Positions 1 to 7,925 of a stretch of DNA of 64,000 nucleotides are shown in pieces (position 1 is the first letter of the stretch; each line of letters begins with the position of its first letter). Position numbers and translations under genes: made by a program. The notes under the pieces are model-generated. The model saw only the letters and a list, made by a program, of their open reading frames with translations, ran no database searches and had not been told where the DNA came from. Where the stretch lies: contig JAXIPB010000071.1 of the NCBI GenBank assembly GCA_045403155.1, forward strand, positions 21,914 to 85,913. Direction: 5' to 3'. Origin of the DNA: JAXIPB01 sp045403155 (GTDB lineage Bacteria > Actinomycetota > Actinomycetes > Mycobacteriales > Micromonosporaceae).

Positions 1-624
1 GGGTGGCGGCGGGCCGCTCGAGGTCAGTGGTTCGCTCGACGTCAGTGGTTCGCTCGACGCCAGTGGTTCACGGACCGACGCCGCGGCGCGGATGAACTCG
101 TCGATCCGGTGTGGAGTTGGCGCCTGGCGCTCTGTCGGGCCAATCACTCCCAGCAATGGCGGTCGGCCCCATACCGACCCGGCGCCCAGCGGATCCTCGG
201 CGGACCCGCTGCCCTCCCATGACCTCGTGAAAGCCTCGAGCAACTCTTGCGGGTCATCGGTCAGCCGGGGGACGCGGGTCGGCAGCCCCGCTGGGGTCAC
301 CCGCGGCGCCTCCTCGGACGCAACCGGAGGGAGCACTTCGGGCTCGGTGCCTTTCGGCTCGATCGCGTCGATGCGACTGCCGCTCCCCGAGAACGAATGC
401 ACCGGTTCCGCCGTCGTACCCGAACTCGCCGTCGAATCCATTAGCCCGGTGGCCTGGGCCGGGAGAATCAGAACGTTGGTCGCGTCCTCTGGTGGGTGGG
501 AGCCGGTCGGCACCGCCGCCCCCATGTGTGCCCCGCATAGCCCACAGGCGGTAGCGCTGACGCCGACCGCAGCGCCGCAGACATCGCAGAACCGCGCGTC
601 ATCCGCCGCCGCGCCGTCATCCAT
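1..624 (-). CDS. Zinc-ribbon, Pro/Ser/Thr-rich protein, C-terminal part off the left edge
   Basis: An open frame on the minus strand starts at ATG 624 and reaches base 1 without a stop, so at least 208 residues are visible and the C-terminus is missing. The ATG follows GGAGG by about 5 bases; an in-frame ATG at 651 is possible but lacks this site. The first 35 residues hold two CxxC knuckles (C-D-V-C, C-G-L-C), the pattern of a short zinc ribbon. The rest is low-complexity, rich in Pro, Ser, Thr and Glu, and ends with a threefold E-P-L-x-S-S repeat. I do not recognise the family. Zinc-ribbon heads with disordered linkers occur in membrane-anchored or FHA-type actinobacterial proteins, but no such domain is visible here. 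It reads in the same direction as the NlpC/P60 gene, 158 bases upstream of it in transcription order. Confidence 0.6.
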   Translation of the reverse strand, partial: MDDGAAADDARFCDVCGAAVGVSATACGLCGAHMGAAVPTGSHPPEDATNVLILPAQATGLMDSTASSGTTAEPVHSFSGSGSRIDAIEPKGTEPEVLPPVASEEAPRVTPAGLPTRVPRLTDDPQELLEAFTRSWEGSGSAEDPLGAGSVWGRPPLLGVIGPTERQAPTPHRIDEFIRAAASVREPLASSEPLTSSEPLTSSGPPPP

Positions 625-782
625 CGCCGCCTCCACCGTGCTCCCGCCCATGCGCCTCGTTGAGCGTCATCCGCTGGGTTTCACCGTGCCACATGAGGGC
701 CGATCGGCGCAGCCTCAGCAGTCCGACTCGGCGCGACCCACACCGTTGACGCGGTCGGCCGAGCCTCGGCGGCCTTCGGTGC

Positions 783-2366
783 TCATGCGCGTCCCCACCA
801 GCGCAGTCGCCGCGGTCGCCGCACCTTGACCGGTGCGCGAGCGGTGACCGAGGGTAGGGCCGCGCCTGTACCGAGTGCGCCCTGCGTCGGTGACGGCGTC
901 GTGGCCGCGGAGCTCGTCGAAGGCTCTGCGCTCGGTGTGGTCGCGGGATCCGGCGATGACGTCGGCTCGGGGCTCGGCGTTGGTTGCTCGGTGGGCGTGG
1001 CCGACGGCGAAGGGCTCGGTGTCGGCGATGGGCTCGGTGACGGGCTCGGTGACGGGCTCGGTGACGGCGAGGGACTCGGCGACGGCGACGGGCTCGGCGA
1101 GGGACTGGGCGATGGCGAGGGACTGGGCGACGGGCTCGGCGTGGGGGTGGCACCTGGCACGGCGATCGCCGGGATGGGCCGGGTCGCCCCGAAATACGCC
1201 GTCCACCAGATAGGCGAGATCTTGACGACGTCGCCAAACGTTGGTGCGTGCACCATCCGGCCGTTGCCGACATAGATGGCCACGTGGTGGATCTGCCGCC
1301 AGTCGTATTGGTCCGTACTGAAGAACAGCAGATCGCCCGGGAGCAACTGGCTGACGAGTACGGGTGTTCCGGCGTGGTACTGAGAGCGGGACACTCGCGG
1401 CAACCGGACACCAACGGAAAGGTACGAGGCCAGGACGAGGCCCGAGCAGTCGTACGTGTTCGGCCCCTCCGCCGCCCATTCGTACCTTTTGCCTAGTTGG
1501 CGCAATGCGAAGTTGACCGCAGCGATCGCGCTTGGCGCGGCCTGCAGGCCATTGACACTTGTACCGAGGCCGCGCCCGGCGGAGAGGCTCTCCTCATAGG
1601 CGTCGCGGGCGGACTCAACCGTGCCCAGAAGACTGGCGTTGCGGGACTGCAGAGTCGTGAGCGCAGCGCGGTGTCGCGTGAACTGCTCCTCGATGACGGC
1701 GCGGCGGCCTGCGATCTCGTTCTCGACCGCCGTCGCGGCATCCAGGATGGTTCTGGCGGCCTGCTCGACCTGCTCGGCGTCTCGCAGCTCGTACATGATC
1801 GAGTCGCGCTGCGGCGGCCGCTCGGCCTCCTCCAACTGCCCGGGCAGCGCGGGCGCGATCAGGCCGAGATTCTGGAGGTCGTTGGCGTACTCCCCGAACG
1901 GTCCGAGGGCAAGAGCGTTCTGGTACGCGTCGGTCGCGGCCGCGGCGGCCTTGGCGCGGACCGCGTCGAGTTCGGCCGCGGTCTGCTCCCACGATGCTCG
2001 AAGGTCCGCGGTCACGACCCGGGCAGCGGCGAGTTCGTCGTCGATCGCCTTGAGCTGCTCGCCAAGCCGCTCCGCTGCGCTCGATGCCGCGAAGATTTCA
2101 ACAGCGAGTGGACCGACGACGTCGACCGGCGGCGGCACGACTGGCTGCGGCTGGGCCGGGAAGGTCAGCGTGCCGGTCGGCGTGGGCACGGCTCCCGAAT
2201 CGGGACCCTTCGAACCAGGCGCCGGGCCAGTCGTCGCGTGCGCGGGACGCACGGCGGAGGCCACAATCGCAACCGTGACAGTCGCGGCAGCCGTCGCGCG
2301 CGCCAACCAGTACCAGCGCCACCGCCGGCCTCTCCGCCATCGCTGCTGATGCCTAATCACGCCCAT
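783..2366 (-). CDS. Secreted NlpC/P60 (C40) peptidoglycan hydrolase with Ser-Pro repeat tail
   Basis: A 527-residue exported cell-wall hydrolase. Residues about 1-44 form an arginine-rich signal peptide with hydrophobic core and an A-H-A cleavage-like site. Residues 85-265 are alanine/glutamate-rich coiled coil, as in RipA-type proteins. Residues about 278-395 are the NlpC/P60 domain with catalytic Cys307 (D-C-S-G-L), His361 (in H-H-V-A-I-Y) and His373 (M-V-H-A-P). Such enzymes cut the D-Glu/meso-DAP bond in the peptidoglycan stem peptide. From about residue 406 a long alternating Ser-Pro tract and a Pro/Thr/Ser-rich region end in a basic tail; this may span the wall. There is no LPxTG motif or C-terminal membrane helix. 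GTG at 2360 is an alternative start. Function is confident; the substrate is inferred from the family. Confidence 0.88.
   Translation of the reverse strand: MGVIRHQQRWRRGRRWRWYWLARATAAATVTVAIVASAVRPAHATTGPAPGSKGPDSGAVPTPTGTLTFPAQPQPVVPPPVDVVGPLAVEIFAASSAAERLGEQLKAIDDELAAARVVTADLRASWEQTAAELDAVRAKAAAAATDAYQNALALGPFGEYANDLQNLGLIAPALPGQLEEAERPPQRDSIMYELRDAEQVEQAARTILDAATAVENEIAGRRAVIEEQFTRHRAALTTLQSRNASLLGTVESARDAYEESLSAGRGLGTSVNGLQAAPSAIAAVNFALRQLGKRYEWAAEGPNTYDCSGLVLASYLSVGVRLPRVSRSQYHAGTPVLVSQLLPGDLLFFSTDQYDWRQIHHVAIYVGNGRMVHAPTFGDVVKISPIWWTAYFGATRPIPAIAVPGATPTPSPSPSPSPSPSPSPSPSPSPSPSPSPSPSPSPSPSPSPTPSPSPSATPTEQPTPSPEPTSSPDPATTPSAEPSTSSAATTPSPTQGALGTGAALPSVTARAPVKVRRPRRLRWWGRA
1012..1150. repeat. 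Degenerate Ser-Pro coding minisatellite
   Basis: Within the NlpC/P60 gene, short G/C-rich units such as ggctcggtgac and gcgagggactc repeat in tandem. They encode an alternating Ser-Pro tract of about 45 residues. Because 6-bp and 12-bp units recur, the length may vary between strains by slippage without breaking the frame. Confidence 0.75.
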
Positions 2367-2474
2367 CCGCCCAGGTTAGACGCCAATGTCTTGTTTCCTC
2401 CCCATTATGCGCGACTAGACACCCGTTGCGACGCCACATGATAGGTGGTACCCCATGTCCGTGTCGGTGTCGAC

Positions 2475-2502
2475 CCCTTCCGGAAAAACGGCAGCGGAAG
2501 GG
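2475..2502. terminator. Short hairpin in divergent intergenic region
   Basis: CCCTTCCG and CGGAAGGG form 8-bp perfect arms around a 12-base loop. It lies between the divergent NlpC/P60 and mqnE genes, so it is unlikely to be a terminator for either one. It may be a leader structure or an operator. The role is unknown. Confidence 0.35.
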
Positions 2503-2521
2503 TTACGTGGCCCAACATCGC

Positions 2522-2613
2522 CACGATCATGAGATCGCGGTCCCCAACAGCCGTCGATCATGATTTGGAGGTCATGGTCGGCGCGATTGGGCGACCGCCA
2601 CATCATGATCGAC
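2522..2613. repeat. Dispersed palindromic element, copy A (composite)
   Basis: The head CGATCATGATTTGGAGG (2555 on) followed by TCATGGTCG matches copies at 9824, 10850 (inverted), 45991 and 57236. It is followed by GGGCGACCG and a second CATGATCGA. A flanking CACGATCATGAGATCGCGG (2522-2540) resembles an inverted tail of the same element. It sits 50 bases upstream of the mqnE start. Confidence 0.75.
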
Positions 2614-2662
2614 GGGGGTGGGGCTAGGCTCGGCTGTGGTGACCCACGGAGGGCGGGGCGCG

Positions 2663-3835
2663 ATGACGGATGCGGGCATCAGGCGTGAGATCGAGGAGAA
2701 GGTCTACGCCGGGGAGCGGCTGTCTCGCGCCGACGGCGAGGCGCTGTATGCCAGTGATGATCTCTCTTGGCTCGGTCGGCTTGCCCATCACCGCCGCACA
2801 GAGCTCAACGGCGATCGGGTCATGTTCAACGTCAACCGTCACCTGAACCTGACCAACGTCTGCGCCGCCTCGTGTGCGTACTGCTCCTTTCAACGCAAGC
2901 CGGGCGAGAAGGCCGCCTACACGATGCGGGTCGAGGAAGCGGTCGCGAAGGCCAAGGAGATGGAGGGCGAGCAGCTCACCGAGCTGCACATCGTCAACGG
3001 TCTGCACCCGACGCTGCCCTGGAAGTATTACCCGCGGGTGTTGCGCGAACTCAAGGCGGCGCTGCCCGGCGTCTCACTCAAGTGCTTCACCGCGACCGAG
3101 GTGCACTGGTTCGAAAAGATCTCGGGCCGGTCCGCTGACGAGATCCTCGACGAGCTGATCGACGCCGGGCTCGACTCGCTGACCGGCGGCGGGGCGGAGA
3201 TCTTCGACTGGGAGATCCGCGAGAAGATCGTCGACCACTCAACGCACTGGGAGGACTGGTCGCGCATCCACCGCCTGGCCCATGCGAAGGGTCTTCGTAC
3301 GCCCGCGACGATGCTCTATGGGCATATCGAGGAGCACCGCCACCGCGTCGACCACGTGCTGCGTTTGCGTGAGCTTCAGGACGAGACCGGTGGTTTCGTC
3401 GTTTTCATTCCACTGCGATACCAGCATGACTTCGTCGACTCCGCCGATGGCATCGTGCGCAACCGACTTCAGGCCCAAACCACGATGGCCTCGCCGGCTG
3501 AGTCGCTCAAGACCTTCGCCGTGTCGCGGCTGCTCCTGGACAACGTGCCGCACCTGAAGTGCTTCTGGGTGATGCACGGATTGTCCCTGGCCCAGTTGTC
3601 GCTGAACTTCGGCGCGGACGATCTCGATGGTTCGGTGGTCGAATACAAGATCACCCACGATGCCGACTCCTATGGCACCCCCAACACGATGCACCGCGAG
3701 GATCTGCTGGAGCTCATCTGGGACGCCGGCTTCCAGCCCGTCGAGCGCAACACCCGGTACCAGGTCGTCCGGGAGTACGACTCGCCGGCGTCCCTGGCGG
3801 AGCGAAGGGCCGAGCCGCAGCAGGTCTGGGCCTAG
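2663..3835 (+). CDS. mqnE: Aminodeoxyfutalosine synthase (radical SAM)
   Basis: MqnE joins SAM-derived radical chemistry to enolpyruvyl-benzoate to make aminodeoxyfutalosine, the second step of the futalosine menaquinone pathway. The 390-residue product carries the radical-SAM motif C-x3-C-x2-C at Cys67, Cys71 and Cys74 (C-A-A-S-C-A-Y-C). MqnE-type blocks follow: L-H-I-V-N-G-L-H-P, T-G-G-G-A-E-I-F, and V-V-F-I-P-L-R-Y. ATG 2663 is chosen because GGAGGG lies about 9 bases upstream and earlier residues are not conserved-looking. It is apparently monocistronic or leads the two small membrane-protein genes. Partner genes mqnA and mqnC are in this window; mqnB and mqnD are not. Confidence 0.93.
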   Translation: MTDAGIRREIEEKVYAGERLSRADGEALYASDDLSWLGRLAHHRRTELNGDRVMFNVNRHLNLTNVCAASCAYCSFQRKPGEKAAYTMRVEEAVAKAKEMEGEQLTELHIVNGLHPTLPWKYYPRVLRELKAALPGVSLKCFTATEVHWFEKISGRSADEILDELIDAGLDSLTGGGAEIFDWEIREKIVDHSTHWEDWSRIHRLAHAKGLRTPATMLYGHIEEHRHRVDHVLRLRELQDETGGFVVFIPLRYQHDFVDSADGIVRNRLQAQTTMASPAESLKTFAVSRLLLDNVPHLKCFWVMHGLSLAQLSLNFGADDLDGSVVEYKITHDADSYGTPNTMHREDLLELIWDAGFQPVERNTRYQVVREYDSPASLAERRAEPQQVWA

Positions 3836-3859
3836 TTGCCCGGTAACGTCGGGGCCGTT

Positions 3860-4303
3860 ATGGCTGAAGGATCCGCTACCCAGGTCTTCCCTCGGCGTGA
3901 CGCCGACGGGCGCGTGATCAGCTTGGTCGAGCTGCTCGCGGCGGCGCTGTTGGGCACCATCGTCGGCGTCGCGGCGCTGGCCTTGATTGACGGCATACTC
4001 GCATTTATCGGACTGGGCGACTTCGGGCGTGCGTCCGGATGGTTGGCGGTCATACTTCCGGCTCTGCTGTTCTTCGACGATCTGCGCGCATGGCGCGGAT
4101 ACGGCGTACGGATTCTCGTCGGTTTGGTCGCGGCCGGTCTCGCGATCGGACTGGGCCTCATTGCGGCCGCTCTGGGCAGCACGTTGCCGCCGATAGTCTC
4201 GGGCGCTATCGGTGCCGCGGTGGCGGCATTGGTGTACAGCCCGGTCTGGTTCGTCGGAATACGGTGGCTCACTGGTCACCGCTTCGAGATGGGATCGCGA
4301 TGA
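3860..4303 (+). CDS. Small integral membrane protein, unknown function
   Basis: A 147-residue protein with about four hydrophobic segments (near residues 25-50, 60-75, 85-110 and 112-135). A TTG at 3836 is in frame, but ATG 3860 gives a more usual start. It follows mqnE by 24 bases and overlaps the next gene by the ATGA at 4300, so it is very likely cotranscribed with both. I do not recognise the family. Position and size fit a menaquinone-neighbourhood membrane protein, but nothing in the sequence shows a function. Confidence 0.7.
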   Translation: MAEGSATQVFPRRDADGRVISLVELLAAALLGTIVGVAALALIDGILAFIGLGDFGRASGWLAVILPALLFFDDLRAWRGYGVRILVGLVAAGLAIGLGLIAAALGSTLPPIVSGAIGAAVAALVYSPVWFVGIRWLTGHRFEMGSR

Positions 4304-4587
4304 GTCCCACGCTTAGGTACGCGCTCGCGCGCATTGCCATCTTCGTCGCATGTGTGGTGCCCGCGCTCCTTCTCCTGCCGCGCGACATGAATGCATTGCT
4401 CAAGCTCATGATTGCGTTGGTCGTCTCGGCCGGGCTTTCATTCTTCCTGCTCAGGCGATTGCGCGACGAGGTTGCCGAGCAGATGTCGGCGAACGCGCGC
4501 CGGAAGGTCGAGGAGAAGGACCGGCTGCGCTCGGCCCTCGCCGGCGATGATGAGGCGCCGCCAGGCGAGGCCCCTGACCAGCGCTGA
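4300..4587 (+). CDS. DUF4229-like small membrane protein
   Basis: A 95-residue protein with two hydrophobic helices (about residues 8-28 and 33-52) joined by L-P-R-D-M-N. They are followed by a charged cytoplasmic tail (R-R-L-R-D-E-V-A-E-Q and beyond). This two-helix plus charged-tail layout downstream of mqnE is typical of the actinobacterial DUF4229 family. Its start overlaps the previous stop (ATGA), indicating translational coupling. Function is unknown. Confidence 0.75.
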   Translation: MSPTLRYALARIAIFVACVVPALLLLPRDMNALLKLMIALVVSAGLSFFLLRRLRDEVAEQMSANARRKVEEKDRLRSALAGDDEAPPGEAPDQR

Positions 4588-4753
4588 ATCCTGGCAATCG
4601 TCGTGCTACCGGCCGCCGCCCACTGTGGGCGGTCGGCCGCCGTTCGTAGGCGTCCATAGAGGAGAAAGTTCCTGATCAACATGTATTGATATGACCTTGC
4701 CGGGGTGGTCTTGTGTAAGCAATCCATGCACCTCCTCATCCCCGGGAGGATGA

Positions 4754-6631
4754 ATGAAACTCCGCGTGAGTCCTATCGGTCGTCTGCGCCGTGTTGTCGT
4801 CGTCGCAGCAATCGCCGGCGTGGCTATCGCCATGACACCGAGCAACGCCGCCGGAAAGCCGGACTTCGAGGCTCAACCGCCGCAGAGCTCGGCACAGTAC
4901 CAGGTACTCGGCCCGAAGACATTCGACGACGTCAACGCCATCGCGCGCACCGGCGCCTCTGTGGACGGAATCGAACATGGCCGCGTGCAGATCACCGCAA
5001 CCGCCGAGGAGGTTGGCCAGATTCGGGCCCTCGGGTTCATCGTTGAGTCGGCGCCAAAGGCCAAAGCGACCGGCGGCATGGTGACGCCGTTGGCTTTCCC
5101 GCCCGCGGACTCGGGTTATCACGACTACGCGGAGATGAACGCGGAGATGAACGCCCTGGTCACGTCGAAACCCAGCATCGCCCAGAAGCTGAGCATCGGC
5201 ACGTCATATGAGGGTAGAGATATGCCCCTCATCAAGATCTCGGACAACGTGGGAACGGACGAGAACGAGCCGGAGATCCTATTCAACGCACACCAACACG
5301 CTCGCGAGCATCTCACGGTCGAGATGGCGCTTTACATCTTGCACCTGCTCATCGATAACTACGGCACAGACACCCGGATCACCAACATCGTGAATAGTCG
5401 CGAGTTCTGGATCGTCCCGGACATGAATCCGGACGGAGGCGAGTACGACATCGCAACCGGCTCGTACCGCTCGTGGCGTAAGAACCGCCAGCCCAACGCC
5501 GGTTCCTCCAATGTGGGCACCGACCTCAACCGCAACTGGTCCTATCAGTGGGGCTGCTGTGGCGGTTCGTCGGGCAGCACGGGAAGCGAGACGTACCGGG
5601 GGCCATCCGCATTCTCCGCCCCGGAGACGCAGCGGCTGCGCAACTTCGTCAACGGCCGTGTCATCGGCGGCACGCAACAGATCAAGGCGCACATCGACTG
5701 GCACACCTACTCGCAACTCGTGCTCTGGCCCTACGGCTACACGACCGCCAACACGACGTCGAATCTGGGGGTAGACGCGCAGGCGGCGTTCGCTACCCTC
5801 GGCCAGCAAATGGCGGCGACCAACGGCTACACGCCCGAGCAGGCGAGCGACCTCTATATCGCGGATGGCACAATCATCGACTGGATGTGGGCGACCCACG
5901 GCATCTTCTCGTACACGATCGAGATGTACCCGGGTCCGTCCGGCAGCGGCGGCGGTTTCTACCCGCCTGACGAGCAGATCGGGCCGCAGACCAGCCGCAA
6001 CCGCGAGGCCGTCCTGCTCTTCTCCGAGGCGGCCGACTGTGTGTACAAGGTCATCGGCAAGCAGGCGCAGTACTGCGGCGGCGGCGGTGGCGCGACCATC
6101 TACACCGACACCTTCGAGACCGCTACGAGCTGGACGGTTAACCCGTCGGGGACCGACACCGCGACGACCGGCCAGTGGGAGCGGGCCAACCCGGCCGACA
6201 CCAACTCCTCCGGCCCGAAGCAGCTGGGCACGACGGTCAGCGGTTCATTCGACCTCGTCACCGGGGGGGCAGCCGGTACCGGCGCCGGCGAATTCGATAT
6301 CGATGGCGGCACGACGAGCATCCGCTCACCATTGATCGCGCTGCCGTCGACGGGAACGCTGACGCTCTTCCTGTCCCAGTACCTCGCCCACGGCAGCAAC
6401 TCGTCGTCGGCCGACTTCCTCAGGGTGAGTATCGTCCACAATGGCGGCACCACGGTTGTGTTCAGTCGCACTGGCGCCGCGGTAGACCTTGACGCCGTGT
6501 GGGGTTCGGCCTCGGCAAACCTCACCCCGTATGCCGGTCAGCAAATCCGCATCCTGATCCAGGCGGCGGACGCGTCCACGGCAAGCCTCGTCGAGGCCGC
6601 CGTAGACGACGTGAGGATCACGCAGGCCTGA
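4754..6631 (+). CDS. Secreted M14 zinc carboxypeptidase
   Basis: A 625-residue exported metallocarboxypeptidase. Residues 1-33 are a signal peptide (basic start, V/A-rich core, cleavage near S-N-A-A). A propeptide-like region (about 40-100) precedes the peptidase M14 domain at about 120-420. Expected zinc ligands are His182 and Glu185 (H-A-R-E-H) and His317 (H-T-Y-S-Q), and the catalytic Glu is Glu390 (Y-T-I-E-M-Y). N-P-D-G and D-L-N-R-N-W are further family signatures. Residues 445-625 look like a beta-sandwich (MAM/jelly-roll-like) C-terminal domain, as in many extracellular actinobacterial carboxypeptidases. It probably trims C-terminal residues of extracellular peptides. It is likely monocistronic, with a hairpin 19 bases after the stop. 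Confidence 0.92.
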   Translation: MKLRVSPIGRLRRVVVVAAIAGVAIAMTPSNAAGKPDFEAQPPQSSAQYQVLGPKTFDDVNAIARTGASVDGIEHGRVQITATAEEVGQIRALGFIVESAPKAKATGGMVTPLAFPPADSGYHDYAEMNAEMNALVTSKPSIAQKLSIGTSYEGRDMPLIKISDNVGTDENEPEILFNAHQHAREHLTVEMALYILHLLIDNYGTDTRITNIVNSREFWIVPDMNPDGGEYDIATGSYRSWRKNRQPNAGSSNVGTDLNRNWSYQWGCCGGSSGSTGSETYRGPSAFSAPETQRLRNFVNGRVIGGTQQIKAHIDWHTYSQLVLWPYGYTTANTTSNLGVDAQAAFATLGQQMAATNGYTPEQASDLYIADGTIIDWMWATHGIFSYTIEMYPGPSGSGGGFYPPDEQIGPQTSRNREAVLLFSEAADCVYKVIGKQAQYCGGGGGATIYTDTFETATSWTVNPSGTDTATTGQWERANPADTNSSGPKQLGTTVSGSFDLVTGGAAGTGAGEFDIDGGTTSIRSPLIALPSTGTLTLFLSQYLAHGSNSSSADFLRVSIVHNGGTTVVFSRTGAAVDLDAVWGSASANLTPYAGQQIRILIQAADASTASLVEAAVDDVRITQA

Positions 6632-6649
6632 CCGTTGGCTGTTTGGAAC

Positions 6650-6692
6650 GAGGGGTTCCCTACGAACGCTACTGGTTCGTAAGGGACCCCTC
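6650..6692 (+). terminator. Terminator-like hairpin after the M14 gene
   Basis: The stretch gaggggttccctacgaac pairs with gttcgtaagggacccctc over 17-18 bases with one bulge and a 7-base loop. It lies 19 bases after the carboxypeptidase stop and just before the cobalamin riboswitch. There is no strong T tract, as is common in high-GC actinobacteria. Confidence 0.75.
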
Positions 6693-6712
6693 CGTCCCCC
6701 GCTGGATCCGGT

Positions 6713-6895
6713 CGACGTCGGTGCGGTAGCGTCTCGTTGACCGTTCCGCAGCGAAGCCGGTGCGAAATCCGGCGCTGTCCCGCAACTGTGATGCCCCTCT
6801 GCCCGTACAGAGGGAACGAGCCAGGTCGCCTGCGGAGAGGTCGCGAACAAGCGCTCTCGAGGAAGAGTGCCTCGCCCGCGGAGCATAAGGATCCA
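6713..6895 (+). promoter_or_regulatory. Cobalamin (AdoCbl) riboswitch
   Basis: The leader of btuF contains the conserved cobalamin riboswitch core: gaagccggtgcgaaatccgg (from 6753), then gctgtcccgcaactgtgatg (to 6793), and a B12 box GCCAGGTCGCCTGC at 6820-6833. The btuF start follows at 6941 behind a strong AGGAGG. Bound cobalamin is expected to repress the btuFCD import operon, probably by sequestering the ribosome site or by termination. Outer boundaries are approximate; the core motifs are unmistakable. Confidence 0.93.
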
Positions 6896-6940
6896 GCTCC
6901 TATCGGCGAAGCAATCCCGCCTCGACCGACAGGAGGACAC

Positions 6941-7891
6941 ATGAGACATCGCTCCCGCTCCCTCGCCGCCACCACCTTCAGAGTTATCGTTGCGGCGACC
7001 CTCCTCGCCGCCGCCGCGGTTGGCTGCGGCTCCGCGAGCGACAGCCCCGGCCCGCCGACCACGAGCGCGCCGGCCGCTTCGTACCCCGTGACCGTTGGGT
7101 CGCTCACCCTTGACAAGCGCCCAGAGCGGATCGTCTCGCTCTCGCCGACCGCTACCGAGATGCTCTTCGCCGTCGACGCCGACACGCAGGTGGTGGCGGT
7201 CGACGACTTCTCCACGTTCCCGGCCGACGCGCCGAAGACCAGTCTGTCGGGTTACAAGCCGAACGCCGAGGCAATCGCGAAGTACCAGCCCGACCTCGTC
7301 GTCCTCGCCAACGACACTGAGAAGATCGTGGATCAGCTCAAGGCGCTGCGGATCCCCACCTTCCTCGCTGCGGCGGCGGCCACGATCGACGACACGTATC
7401 AGCAGATCACCGACATCGGCCTGCTCACCGGTCATCCCGCGGAGGCCGAGGCGCTCAACAAGCAGATCCGCGACGATCTCGCCAAGCTGGTGCAGAACGT
7501 GCCCAAACGCATGAAGCCGCTCACCTACTACTACGAGCTCGACCCGACGTACTACTCGGTCACGTCGAGGACCTTCGTCGGCGCGCTCTTCGCGAACGCC
7601 GGCCTGGTCAACATCGCCGACGCCTCCAGCACGGCCGGCAACGACTATCCGCAGCTCTCCGCCGAGACCATCGTCAAGGCCAACCCGGATCTCATCTTTC
7701 TCGCCGACAGCAAGTGCTGCGGTCAGTCCGCGACGACCGTTGCCGGTCGCGCCGGCTGGGCCGGCATTGCGGCCGTGAAGAACGGCGGCGTCATCCCGCT
7801 CGACGACGACATCGCGTCCCGCTGGGGCCCGCGTGTCGTGGATCTGCAGCGGTCCATCGCCGACGCGGTCGCGAAGGCGGCGGCCGGCTGA
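6941..7891 (+). CDS. btuF: Cobalamin-binding lipoprotein of B12 ABC importer
   Basis: A 316-residue periplasmic-binding-type lipoprotein. The signal peptide ends in a lipobox with Cys29 (A-A-V-G-C). The helical-backbone substrate-binding fold shows R-I-V-S-L-S-P-T-A-T-E near residue 60 and Y-x-P-N-A-E-A-I-A, both typical of BtuF. A C-terminal R-W-G-P-R-V-V-D matches the family end. It heads btuFCD directly downstream of the cobalamin riboswitch, which strongly supports cobalamin or corrinoid as ligand rather than a siderophore. ATG 6941 is preceded by AGGAGG at a good distance; longer upstream reading frames run through the riboswitch and are rejected. Confidence 0.9.
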   Translation: MRHRSRSLAATTFRVIVAATLLAAAAVGCGSASDSPGPPTTSAPAASYPVTVGSLTLDKRPERIVSLSPTATEMLFAVDADTQVVAVDDFSTFPADAPKTSLSGYKPNAEAIAKYQPDLVVLANDTEKIVDQLKALRIPTFLAAAAATIDDTYQQITDIGLLTGHPAEAEALNKQIRDDLAKLVQNVPKRMKPLTYYYELDPTYYSVTSRTFVGALFANAGLVNIADASSTAGNDYPQLSAETIVKANPDLIFLADSKCCGQSATTVAGRAGWAGIAAVKNGGVIPLDDDIASRWGPRVVDLQRSIADAVAKAAAG

Positions 7892-7925
7892 CCTTGACCC
7901 ATCGATCTGGTGCGTGAGGCGGTCC

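Noticed and set aside
92..829. A 245-residue plus-strand frame at the left end
   Set aside because: Low-complexity antisense shadow; the minus strand holds the zinc-ribbon gene with a good ribosome site.
2367..2560. c-di-AMP (ydaO-type) riboswitch ahead of the NlpC/P60 gene
   Set aside because: This class often precedes such genes in actinobacteria, but its conserved core motifs are not seen on the minus strand here.
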